The position numbers and the translations under genes were made by a program. Positions 41,790 to 49,124 of a stretch of DNA of 49,529 nt are shown here, piece by piece; position 1 is the first letter of the stretch; every line of letters starts with the position of its first letter. Below the pieces are notes generated by a model. That model saw only the letters and a program-made list of their open reading frames with translations, was not told the origin of the DNA and searched no databases. This stretch comes from JBDTME01 sp964583795 (GTDB taxonomy: Bacteria; Patescibacteriota; Microgenomatia; UBA1400; PJMF01), in contig CAZOWX010000011.1 of assembly GCA_964583795.1 (NCBI GenBank), positions 1-49,529 of the forward strand. The letters are read 5' to 3'.

Positions 41790-42818
41790 CTATTCAACTA
41801 ACAACCCCATCACTTCTTTCAAATCGTCACTGAGTGGAGCAGTAAAAATGAGTTCGGATTTTGTTCGTGGATGAACAATTTTTAAACTCGCCGCGTGTAA
41901 AAAAATGCGTGAGCACCAAACTCCATCAATCAATCTTTTTTTCACACCCGCATACACTTTGTCACCAACAATCGGATGGCGCACGTGACTCAGGTGGACC
42001 CGAAGCTGATGTGTTCGACCCGTTTTGGGTGAGAGCTCTACGAGCGAAAAACCTTGGTACGAATGGACCGCTTTGCGAAAATTTTTGGGTAGTTTATGGG
42101 TATCATTTTTGTAAAAATCCAGCGCTTTTTTGTCACGCTGTTGCAACGAAGCGAGCACTTTTTCTACATCCAAGTGTGTATAAAATGCAATCACGCGGTA
42201 CTGTGTGAGACTCTCTTTACCGTCTTCGCGCACGCGAAATTGCAATCGGTTTTGCGGGTTACGACCAATGGGTAAGTTCATCTCACCACTTTCTGGTTGC
42301 ATCTTTCCATGCACCAGCGCCACATACTTTTTTTGTGTTTGGCGCAGTTTGAACTGCGCCATCAGCGCCACGAGCGTGGCCGGATTTTTCGCAATCAGTA
42401 ATACTCCCGACGTGTCCTTGTCCAACCGATGCACGATACCACTGCGCTCGCGGAATAACTCGTTGGGTTCACCAAAAATAATTGGTTGCTTAGTTGATTG
42501 GTTGCTTAGTTGGTTAGTTGGCTGGCTTGCCACATCCAAAGAGTGCGAAGGCGGGTTGAGTGGTTGTGTCTGCCTGCCGGCGAGGCAGGTTGTTGTGTTG
42601 TTGTCATTCTGCTTTCGAAAAAGATCTCCTAGATCAGATCCTGAAACAAGTTCAGGATGACGAGTATTCCCTGAAACCTGCCTCTCCTCCACCCAATCCT
42701 GCACTGTCCCCTCTTTCTGTGTGTGCGACCGATTCACCACAATCCCAGCAGGTTTATTGATCACCAAGATATCATCATCTTCAAAAAGAACCGGAATTTC
42801 GGGAAACGGCTTTGTCAT
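41790..42818 (-). CDS. rluD: RluA-family 23S rRNA pseudouridine synthase with repeat-derived insertion
   Basis: Converts specific uridines in rRNA to pseudouridine. From the ATG at 42818 (MTKPFPEIPVLFEDDDILVINKPAG) the protein is 342 aa. Family motifs: ILVINKPAGIVVNRS, the catalytic SGIVHRLDKDTSGVLLIAKN (Asp in HRLDKDTSG), VALVHGKMQPESGEMNLPIG, and SPKTGRTHQLRVHLSHVRHPIVGD. Between GTVQDWVEER and FGEPNELFRERSG an insertion of about 70 residues (nt 42467-42680) has no counterpart in the family and is composed of three intergenic repeats, including the well-known translated repeat peptides HPELVSGS and CLAGRQ. It would form a loop near the active site entrance. I cannot tell RluA, C or D apart. 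Confidence 0.9.
   Translation of the reverse strand: MTKPFPEIPVLFEDDDILVINKPAGIVVNRSHTQKEGTVQDWVEERQVSGNTRHPELVSGSDLGDLFRKQNDNNTTTCLAGRQTQPLNPPSHSLDVASQPTNQLSNQSTKQPIIFGEPNELFRERSGIVHRLDKDTSGVLLIAKNPATLVALMAQFKLRQTQKKYVALVHGKMQPESGEMNLPIGRNPQNRLQFRVREDGKESLTQYRVIAFYTHLDVEKVLASLQQRDKKALDFYKNDTHKLPKNFRKAVHSYQGFSLVELSPKTGRTHQLRVHLSHVRHPIVGDKVYAGVKKRLIDGVWCSRIFLHAASLKIVHPRTKSELIFTAPLSDDLKEVMGLLVE
42481..42662. repeat. Three dispersed repeat types embedded in the rluA-like gene
   Basis: A gttgcttagttgattggttg tract (about 42482-42530), a ctgcctgccggcgaggcagg palindrome (about 42570-42589) and a GTCATCC/GGATC-type hairpin (42636-42662, gatcctgaaacaagttcagg). All are read through in frame by the synthase. 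Confidence 0.8.
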
Positions 42819-43526
42819 ATGGCGAGATTCTGTGAGATGTAAAGACTGTGAACGGTAATACAACACATTTTACCACTACATAGAATGTTGTTGGGTGGTT
42901 CCTCCTTCGCATGAAGCTACGGCGGGACGCGGTAGGTTGTTGAGTTGTTGGTTGAATGTAGAATGTGCCAGCCCTAGGCTGGTCCGCCTTGGGCGGAGAG
43001 TGTGGATGGTAGGAACTAGGGAATGGTTGTGAGCAGGAGTTGACTCAGCTGATAGACTCTTAAAATCAGCTGAGTCATCCTGAAGTGTCTGGCGACCGTC
43101 AGAAGCCAGACCGTTCAGGACCTGTGTGTCAGTTATCTCACCTTTATCAAAGGCTACTGCAGTGCCTGAAAAACTTCAAAGTTGCCAACGTATTTTGAAA
43201 GCAAAAAAAAATAAAAAGTCGTCATCCCCGCCTCACCGGCGGGCGGGCCTGCCGGCGAGGTAGGCCGAATTCGATTCGGGATCGAAAGTCAAAGTTCGTT
43301 GGTTTGCAAAAAAAGGAATATTTCATTTATTTTTTACTTTGTGAGTACTGAGACTTTAGATCCCGTTTTTCAACGGGATGACGAACATTTGCTTGCAGCT
43401 TGAAGCTTGTAACGCATTTATCTGTCTGTGCACCCAACAACTCAACCACTCAACAACCCAACAACTGTTTCACGCAAGCACCCCATAACTTTCTCTCCCC
43501 TTTTATGGTATAATGCCAGGCCAAAT
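42819..43526. repeat. Repeat-filled spacer between divergent rluA and toxin genes
   Basis: No gene. GTTG-type tracts at 42884-42956, an inverted hairpin unit agccctaggctggtccgcct (about 42970-42990; related sequence at 38539-38570), a GC-rich repeat at 43227-43270 (inverted copy of 10077), a diverged MITE-like unit (43280-43362) and a CAAC tract (43432-43466). The 42884 and 43432 tracts are near complements. Confidence 0.75.
43506..43514 (+). promoter_or_regulatory. Perfect extended -10 promoter of the toxin gene
   Basis: TG-G-TATAAT ends 12 nt before the ATG at 43527. No strong -35 and no Shine-Dalgarno sequence. The predicted leader is about 5 nt. Confidence 0.6.
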
Positions 43527-44969
43527 ATGAAGGTTTGGGTCCTTTTTACTGCTCTTGCTACTTTTGTGTGCATTGTGGCACCATCAGCCACCGCCAGCAC
43601 GCTTCAAGCCTTTGATCCCACAAAAGAGTACACTGTCCATAGCGTCCCTGTTGATTTAAGTCAATCGGTATCAATTACTAACACTGACAAAGATCAGATC
43701 CTGAATGGCCAAGCTCGCAACCCTCGCTTTGCACTTCAGGATGACACAAACGGTTTGAAAAGTTTACCGTTTGTGTCAACACCTGCTCACGACCCAGTCC
43801 CAAATTCCAAAGCTCATGACCTCTCCGCTCTCACTCAAAAGGCGAATCCCACAAAACCCACTTTTTGGAATGCCGTTTCTACTCGTATCAAAAACACCGC
43901 AAACAAAATCACAAACGCCACCAAACACACTGCCACAACGATCAAAAACACCATCACCACAGTCGCCACCAAAACTAAAGCCGCTATCCAAACAGCCGCG
44001 TATCGCAGCGTACTGGCACTTTCAAACGCTGCAAACACTTTCATCACAACAATGCGACACAATGTCAGCACTTACTTGCAATCCGTCGCATCAAACGCGA
44101 CAACTGCACTCATGATAGCTATTGGTGGTCCGCTATTGGGGATACTTTCAAAAACCACATTTGGCAAACAAATAATAAAAAGGGTTGAAGCTTTCCTAGT
44201 TGATGGTTGGGTCAGCATGATCGATGTTGTGCTCCACACGACCTGCGCCGCTGCGAGTGTATTTATTTTGTTAAAAACTGGCTCCACCCTCAAAGAAGGC
44301 TACACCAAAGCCAAGAATTGGCTGACGCAAAAGACCGGTCACGACATTGGTGATTTTGGTCATGATCTTAAAGTGACAGTCGCACGTGTGGTGTTAGCTG
44401 TTTTCTTGCTTTCACTTCCCGGACTTATTACCGCCACCAGCGCATCCATCAGCACCATCGCCGCTGAGACTTTTCCAGAGCTGTTGCTGCGCGGTTCCTA
44501 CGCTGCACAGCAAACTGCCACTGAGTGCGCCACCATTCCTACCCAGTGTGACTCCCCCACTTCCACAGCCATCACTGCTACCTCCAACTTTCTGTTTGGC
44601 ATCGCTCCCGTCAACGCCAAGGCCCAAGCCAAGCTCGTTGATGAAGAAATCGATGTTGTGACTAACTCACAAGTTCCCGCAGCAATTAAACCCATTGTCT
44701 CGAATAAAAAACTGAGTAATATTGTAGAAAACATTTATAAAGGTATCGATAATCCCAACAGAATTGGCAATGGCACAACAGCAGACGCTATCAAAAACGA
44801 GATACGAACTGGTGCTCCAACTTTTGGGACATACCATTCAAAAAAAGGTGAAGAAACACTCCGAGCACTTAAAAACTGGATAAGAAAAAATCCTAATGCG
44901 AGTAGTCATGATGTTGAAATTGCTACAAGTGAACTTCATAATTTGGAGAATGCCTTACAAGGGAAATAA
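43527..44969 (+). CDS. Secreted/membrane polymorphic-toxin-like protein
   Basis: From the ATG at 43527 the protein is 480 aa (an upstream in-frame ATG lies in repeat DNA). It has a signal peptide (MKVWVLFTALATFVCIVAPSATAS), a Thr/Ala/Asn/Lys-rich middle (ANKITNATKHTATTIKNTIT), and two or three membrane helices (about 195-310; MIDVVLHTTCAAASVFILL, VARVVLAVFLLSLPGLITA). The last ~85 residues form a separate module, NIVENIYKGIDNPNRIGNGT then TADAIKNEIRTG, YHSKKGEETLRALKNWIRKN and ASSHDVEIATSELHNLENAL. From memory it resembles C-terminal tips of Rhs/CDI-type polymorphic toxins; the activity is not known to me. Six small genes, two of them CdiI-like, follow. Residues about 54-76 come from an inserted repeat. 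Confidence 0.7.
   Translation: MKVWVLFTALATFVCIVAPSATASTLQAFDPTKEYTVHSVPVDLSQSVSITNTDKDQILNGQARNPRFALQDDTNGLKSLPFVSTPAHDPVPNSKAHDLSALTQKANPTKPTFWNAVSTRIKNTANKITNATKHTATTIKNTITTVATKTKAAIQTAAYRSVLALSNAANTFITTMRHNVSTYLQSVASNATTALMIAIGGPLLGILSKTTFGKQIIKRVEAFLVDGWVSMIDVVLHTTCAAASVFILLKTGSTLKEGYTKAKNWLTQKTGHDIGDFGHDLKVTVARVVLAVFLLSLPGLITATSASISTIAAETFPELLLRGSYAAQQTATECATIPTQCDSPTSTAITATSNFLFGIAPVNAKAQAKLVDEEIDVVTNSQVPAAIKPIVSNKKLSNIVENIYKGIDNPNRIGNGTTADAIKNEIRTGAPTFGTYHSKKGEETLRALKNWIRKNPNASSHDVEIATSELHNLENALQGK
43696..43745 (+). repeat. GTCATCC/GGATC-family hairpin inside the toxin gene
   Basis: A 50-nt unit beginning cagatcctgaa and ending ttcaggatgac, translated in frame as residues about 57-73. 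A spacer copy of the same class is at 37731-37773. Confidence 0.75.
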
Positions 44970-44977
44970 ATACTCTT

Positions 44978-45343
44978 ATGACACTCACCTACTCCACCTT
45001 CCCAAACACCTTAATTCAACTCATTCCTGAATTCAAACCACTTCTTGATGAGCACATTCACGACAACGATGAAGTGTTATCACATGTATTAATGGGCGAT
45101 TTCACTCGTTTTTTTATTGATGTCTTTCAACAGACCAAAACTGATACTACCAAAAAGGAGCTGCTCAACCGATGCGTCGCATTTGTCGAAACACTCTTCG
45201 TTTCAGATGACCCACTTGTTCAAGAATTGGGAGTCGCCTCTTTTATCGAAAACTTACAACGTGAGAAAAATGCCAGAGAAATTCGCAAGCTATTTGTTCA
45301 TAAAAAAGTGAAAACAGCATTCCAAGCTGTTTTTGGATCGTAA
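44978..45343 (+). CDS. Small putative immunity protein 1
   Basis: A 121-aa acidic, cytoplasmic, helical protein (LIQLIPEFKPLLDEHIHDNDEVLSHVLMGDFTRFFIDVF; AFVETLFVSDDPLVQELGVASFIENLQ). Its pattern recalls small proteins that occur beside polymorphic toxins as immunity factors, though I cannot name the family with certainty. It starts 8 nt after the toxin stop, with an AAGGGAAA sequence upstream as ribosome-binding site, so it is the closest candidate for cognate immunity. It is directly followed by the CdiI-like gene. Confidence 0.7.
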   Translation: MTLTYSTFPNTLIQLIPEFKPLLDEHIHDNDEVLSHVLMGDFTRFFIDVFQQTKTDTTKKELLNRCVAFVETLFVSDDPLVQELGVASFIENLQREKNAREIRKLFVHKKVKTAFQAVFGS

Positions 45344-45352
45344 TTGTCAACT

Positions 45353-45670
45353 ATGCAACTAAATAACGCACTTAATAAAACAATAACGCAAAAGTATCCT
45401 GAACTCTGGCAAGGTTTAGGTGGTTACTTTCACCAAGATTGCGAGTCATTTGAAAAAGCTGAACTAGAGTTATTAGATAATAGTGAATATTGGCTTAATA
45501 TCTTTGCAAACGATATACGAGTGTTTTTAGAAGATACTGGCTTTACAGAAAGTGAAAAAAAGTTCTTTGTTCAAGACAATGTTTCTCTCAGTTTCTCATT
45601 TTTCCACCTGGATCCCCTCACCTGGCTCCAAAATCTCGCTGTAAAAATAAAGATAGAGACCTTTAAATAA
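45353..45670 (+). CDS. CdiI-like immunity protein, copy A
   Basis: A 105-aa protein (ATG at 45353; TTG at 45344 gives three more residues). The N-terminal YPELWQGLGGYFHQDCESF matches the start of the contact-dependent growth-inhibition immunity (CdiI_2-type) family, and the protein ends with SLSFSFFHLDPLTWLQNLAVKIK. Immunity proteins bind and block the toxin tip in the producer cell and its kin. It is a paralogue of the gene at 46532: the two share about one-third of residues overall but an identical 53-nt block near the 3' end (45584-45636 and 46760-46812). Its reading frame directly abuts its neighbours on both sides. Confidence 0.75.
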   Translation: MQLNNALNKTITQKYPELWQGLGGYFHQDCESFEKAELELLDNSEYWLNIFANDIRVFLEDTGFTESEKKFFVQDNVSLSFSFFHLDPLTWLQNLAVKIKIETFK

Positions 45671-45671
45671 T

Positions 45672-46094
45672 ATGAATCATTACGACAATCTTTTCTCTCA
45701 ACTAAGTAGCACAAAAAAAAATGAGTTGGCAAAACTCGATGGTAATACCCCTGGGAAAGTCCTTGCAACAATAAAGTATTGGGATTGGTTTGTACAGAAA
45801 GTTAAAACTGGATACAACGATTACATTTACGAGTACTGTAACGATTTAGATATACGACAAGAGATTGAACAATACCTTGAAAAAAGTACTGGAGAGTTTC
45901 ATTCATTTCTTTTTGAGTTAACAAAGGAAATTGATCAAATGTATATTGATTCAACTTCTAAGGTTGATAGTCCTATCAACGCCTATAACCATGTTTTAGA
46001 AAACCCTCTAAAATATTTTTGGTACTATCGCGTCCCCAAAAAAATCACTCCACAGCTAGCACCAGACCTCGATGAACACGGTAGAAAGTGGTGA
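45672..46094 (+). CDS. Small putative immunity protein 2
   Basis: A 140-aa charged helical protein without signal or membrane segment (NELAKLDGNTPGKVLATIKYWDWFVQKVK; EIEQYLEKSTGEFHSFLFELTKEIDQMYI). Its C-terminus, FWYYRVPKKITPQLAPDLDEHG, resembles the end of the following gene (TWLYRKPKKLHQAFLDEFE), so the two are probably distant paralogues. Its ATG is one base after the stop of the previous gene, which implies co-translation. The family is not recognised; a role in immunity is inferred from position in the array. Confidence 0.65.
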   Translation: MNHYDNLFSQLSSTKKNELAKLDGNTPGKVLATIKYWDWFVQKVKTGYNDYIYEYCNDLDIRQEIEQYLEKSTGEFHSFLFELTKEIDQMYIDSTSKVDSPINAYNHVLENPLKYFWYYRVPKKITPQLAPDLDEHGRKW

Positions 46095-46136
46095 ATAGCT
46101 CTCAAAGCAAAAACAACTTCAATCGCAAACAATCAT

Positions 46137-46520
46137 ATGAACACTTCCCAACTCCAAACAGAAATCGCAACCATTGAAAAATGGTTTGAAGAACATGATC
46201 ATGCATTAACAACACTTAATGAAATGATTCATAACTGGGAACTCACCGTTCCTCTCTTTACGAAAGAATACCAAGGGACACTTGATGAGTACATGAATGA
46301 CATTGCTCCAAGAGAGCTCATTCAAATATTTTGTGATAAAGCCTCCAATGAACTCAAAGAGTATATTTTGGCTAAAGTAAAAAATTTTGATCAAGAATTT
46401 CTCCAAAATACGCTTGAAACTGAAAAGCTCAGAGATTTTGCGAAAAAAAACAATTACAGCACCTGGTTATATCGAAAACCCAAAAAACTCCATCAAGCAT
46501 TCCTCGATGAATTTGAATAG
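46137..46520 (+). CDS. Small putative immunity protein 3
   Basis: A 127-aa acidic helical protein (MNTSQLQTEIATIEKWFEEHD; ELIQIFCDKASNELKEYILAKVKNFDQEF) with the C-terminal TWLYRKPKK...LDEF motif shared with the gene at 45672. No signal peptide. It lies 42 nt after that gene and 11 nt before the second CdiI-like gene. The two similar C-termini suggest a shared binding surface, but the partner cannot be read from the sequence. Confidence 0.65.
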   Translation: MNTSQLQTEIATIEKWFEEHDHALTTLNEMIHNWELTVPLFTKEYQGTLDEYMNDIAPRELIQIFCDKASNELKEYILAKVKNFDQEFLQNTLETEKLRDFAKKNNYSTWLYRKPKKLHQAFLDEFE

Positions 46521-46531
46521 AGGCACGATCT

Positions 46532-46861
46532 ATGCAGAAAAATAAAATGAATGAACCATTAAGTAAAAAATACGACGAGTTGTACAAAACACTGCGTAGT
46601 TATCTTCACCAAGACGCTGGTTCCTTTGCTGCCGCTGAGATAGAAATTCTCAACGATCCATCAGAATGGCTAGAGAGATTATGGATTACTACAAATCGTT
46701 TCTTAGAAGATAAAGATGTTTCTGTTGAAGATAAAAAAATGTTCATCCAAACGAACTGCTCTCTCAGTTTCTCATTTTTCCACCTGGATCCCCTCACCTG
46801 GCTCCAAAATCTTGCTGAAAAAATAAAGCAAAAAATAAATGCTAAATCAACTTCTTCTTGA
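46532..46861 (+). CDS. CdiI-like immunity protein, copy B
   Basis: A 109-aa paralogue of the gene at 45353: YDELYKTLRSYLHQDAGSF corresponds to YPELWQGLGGYFHQDCESF, and both contain SLSFSFFHLDPLTWLQNLA. A start at 46547 (MNEPLSKK) is possible. Divergence is high in the first two-thirds, whereas the 53-nt block 46760-46812 is identical to copy A, a mosaic pattern expected from gene conversion or recombination. The end overlaps the next gene by 23 nt. Confidence 0.75.
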   Translation: MQKNKMNEPLSKKYDELYKTLRSYLHQDAGSFAAAEIEILNDPSEWLERLWITTNRFLEDKDVSVEDKKMFIQTNCSLSFSFFHLDPLTWLQNLAEKIKQKINAKSTSS

Positions 46862-47150
46862 CCAATTTTACCAGTTTAGTTCGATACCGTTTCCGCCAAA
46901 CAGCGACGACAAGGTTATCAGTGATGTTCACGATCAACTAGTTGAGTACGATGGGTATATGGCAGGATTGATTTCAAGTTACGCAAAAGGAAACCAAACA
47001 GTGAAATCAAAAATCTGTTATGACGACCAATTTGAAAAGTCTATAGCTCAAAGAGTAGTAGAGAGTCCTCACCTTGAAAAGGAAGCTCAAGTATATTTTG
47101 AATACCTGCAAAAACTAAAAGAGCTTATAGATCTGGCTCAACAAAGTTAG
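46839..47150 (+). CDS. Small putative immunity protein 4
   Basis: A 103-aa helical protein (DQLVEYDGYMAGLISSYAKGN; HLEKEAQVYFEYLQKLKELIDLAQQS) whose start overlaps the CdiI-like copy B by 23 nt in another frame. No signal or membrane segment and no recognised family. It is the last gene of the plus-strand cluster; downstream are only dispersed repeats. Overlap and orientation make it part of the same transcript. Its role is inferred from location only. Confidence 0.65.
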   Translation: MLNQLLLDQFYQFSSIPFPPNSDDKVISDVHDQLVEYDGYMAGLISSYAKGNQTVKSKICYDDQFEKSIAQRVVESPHLEKEAQVYFEYLQKLKELIDLAQQS

Positions 47151-47642
47151 ACCTAAAGGTGGTCAATATTTCTTATATAGCCCAGAAAAACAGTAAAGGT
47201 CGTCATCCTCGACCCGATGAATGAACCCGGTCCCGCACTGCGGGATGAAGCCATCGAGCATCGCAGATCCATCGAATTTTTCTGGAACAGCGAGTTAAAA
47301 GCAAAAAACGCTCGTCATCCCGGCAAAAGCCGGGATCCATTATATAATCACTCCTCAAAAAATTTTATTGCGAAGGTACTTAACTCATCGAATATGAAAA
47401 AAATCGTTAACTATTTTTATTAAATTATGGTAGTGGATCCCGTTTTTCAACGGGATGACGAGTGTTTTTTGCTTTCTTCAAACGTTTCAGACTATAGACT
47501 GTCCCAGCACCTAGCACCTAGCACCTAGCACCTAGCACCTAGCACCTAGCACCTAGCACCTAATGAATTCTACTCTCCCACTCCCTACTGTGTCCGCCGT
47601 AGCTAAGCGCGAAGGAGGAACCCCTACACCCTACCCCCCCAA
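47151..47642. repeat. Repeat-filled spacer between convergent genes
   Basis: No credible gene. GTCATCC/GGATC-family elements at about 47201-47272 (with hairpin cccgcactgcggg), 47314-47338 (cgtcatcccggcaaaagccg) and 47433-47461. Then the (AGCACCT)8 array, and a ccgccgtagctaagcgcgaa unit (47594-47613) related to those at 41624 and 42900. Confidence 0.8.
47506..47561. repeat. Perfect heptamer tandem array (AGCACCT)8
   Basis: Eight perfect tandem copies of AGCACCT, in the spacer next to the stop of the minus-strand surface-protein gene. On that gene's strand the units read AGGTGCT. Confidence 0.97.
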
Positions 47643-49007
47643 TCACGGCGCTACCTCCTGCCACTGATACAGCGGTCTCGTCATTCGCGCTGGAATATTC
47701 ACCACAAAATCTGGTCGGTATCGGAAGACTACTGACGGATGTTGCGCATTCAAAAAGTCTCCCGCTCCTCCATCACGAAAATCACGATTCAGCTGCACAC
47801 CACCCAACGCACTATAGATCCCATCCCCTACGAACTTACAATCACCCGTCCCAGTGCTTTGTACCGTCAGACTGCCATCAGCTACAAACACTCCCTGCAC
47901 AACAGCCGTCGTACTCGCAGGATCACTTTGACACACACTTGACCCAATCGAGATATTTCCAGACACAATAAAGGCTAAAAATGCTCCACTAGGAGTCGTA
48001 ATCGTATTATTAATCGTCAAGTTCCCATGCACAAAGATCACAATACTCTCACTCGCTCCCAGCGACCACGCGCTGTTAATCGTCATGTCTCCCTCACGGT
48101 AGTACGCTCGTCCATTTGCAGATGCGACTACGGGCTTGGTTGGAGTCGCTCCCAACTCATTACTGGGACTCGTTCCCATACTATACAAACGATAAAAATA
48201 TGCGTAATTTTCGATTAAAGTATCGACTCTCGTGCCAGCAGCATTGATATTACGTCCATCTTCATCAATGTGGTCTGTTTGATACCCAGTACTATTAGAA
48301 GTATCGATCTCTCCTCCGCCGGTAAAGGCCACACCCGACGAATTTCCGTCATTACTATCATTTTGCAAATTCAAGTACGGTAAACAATTCACTCCGATAC
48401 ATGTATCAACCGGGATCACTGACTCCACGGCTGTACCGGTTGTTTGCCCACCATACACACTTCCCCCAATGGTTTGCCACCAGTTGTCGCGCACATCAAA
48501 AGGTTGATAGTAAAAAGTGAGGCTACTCGCTGGCGAGTTGATACCACTGTAACTGCACCCTGATGGGCAGCCACACACATCAGGATTGCCAGAGTTAGTT
48601 GAAAATGAAACGCTGTTGGCACCCGTGTTGTTCACAGGAGCTTGCACACTCCAAGTCCCATCCGCATTCAAGCTCGTTGGATAATCAGTTCCGTTATAGT
48701 TGACCGTAATTGTCTCAGGTCCTGCTGGAGTATATGGCACTGGTGAAAATGGCGACGTACACACTCCCCCAGAGAGCCCCGCAATTCCATCGTCACGTAG
48801 CACACTGCCACTAACGGTATCAACCGCAGTAAATGTCCACCAACCGCTAGCGGTCCCCACCAGTTGACTGCATGTTGCATTCTCATGCCAGACTCGCCAT
48901 TGAAAATCGGCGTAATCACCATAGTTGGCAGCAGGGATGGTGTAGGTATACGTGAGTGGCTGATTTTTCCCAGCTCCAGAACTCACCAAGACATTACATT
49001 TTGCCAA
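47643..49007 (-). CDS. Large extracellular surface protein, C-terminal part after an in-frame stop
   Basis: The 454-aa open frame starts at a TTG (49007) and has no signal peptide, because it is the continuation of the fragment at 49125-49529 in the same frame; the intervening codons 49008-49124 are open and read sensibly (SGNPDKAVDISFTTQAD). Content: Ig/fibronectin-like segments (YTYTIPAANYGDYADFQWRVW; PETITVNYNGTDYPTSLNADGTWSVQ), a Cys-rich insert (PDVCGCPSGCSY), and a C-terminal beta-helix-like block (GDMTINSAWSLGASESIVIF, GNLTINNTITTPSGAFLAFIVSGNISI). Such proteins are typical large surface adhesins of CPR bacteria. The exact family is not recognised. Confidence 0.75.
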   Translation of the reverse strand: MAKCNVLVSSGAGKNQPLTYTYTIPAANYGDYADFQWRVWHENATCSQLVGTASGWWTFTAVDTVSGSVLRDDGIAGLSGGVCTSPFSPVPYTPAGPETITVNYNGTDYPTSLNADGTWSVQAPVNNTGANSVSFSTNSGNPDVCGCPSGCSYSGINSPASSLTFYYQPFDVRDNWWQTIGGSVYGGQTTGTAVESVIPVDTCIGVNCLPYLNLQNDSNDGNSSGVAFTGGGEIDTSNSTGYQTDHIDEDGRNINAAGTRVDTLIENYAYFYRLYSMGTSPSNELGATPTKPVVASANGRAYYREGDMTINSAWSLGASESIVIFVHGNLTINNTITTPSGAFLAFIVSGNISIGSSVCQSDPASTTAVVQGVFVADGSLTVQSTGTGDCKFVGDGIYSALGGVQLNRDFRDGGAGDFLNAQHPSVVFRYRPDFVVNIPARMTRPLYQWQEVAP

Positions 49008-49124
49008 CGCATTGGCACAGCTAGTCCCTACAGGATAGACATCAATGTAGGTGTAATAGGCATCGTAGTTGACGTCTGCTTGAGTGGTAAAGCTAATATC
49101 TACTGCTTTGTCAGGATTACCACT

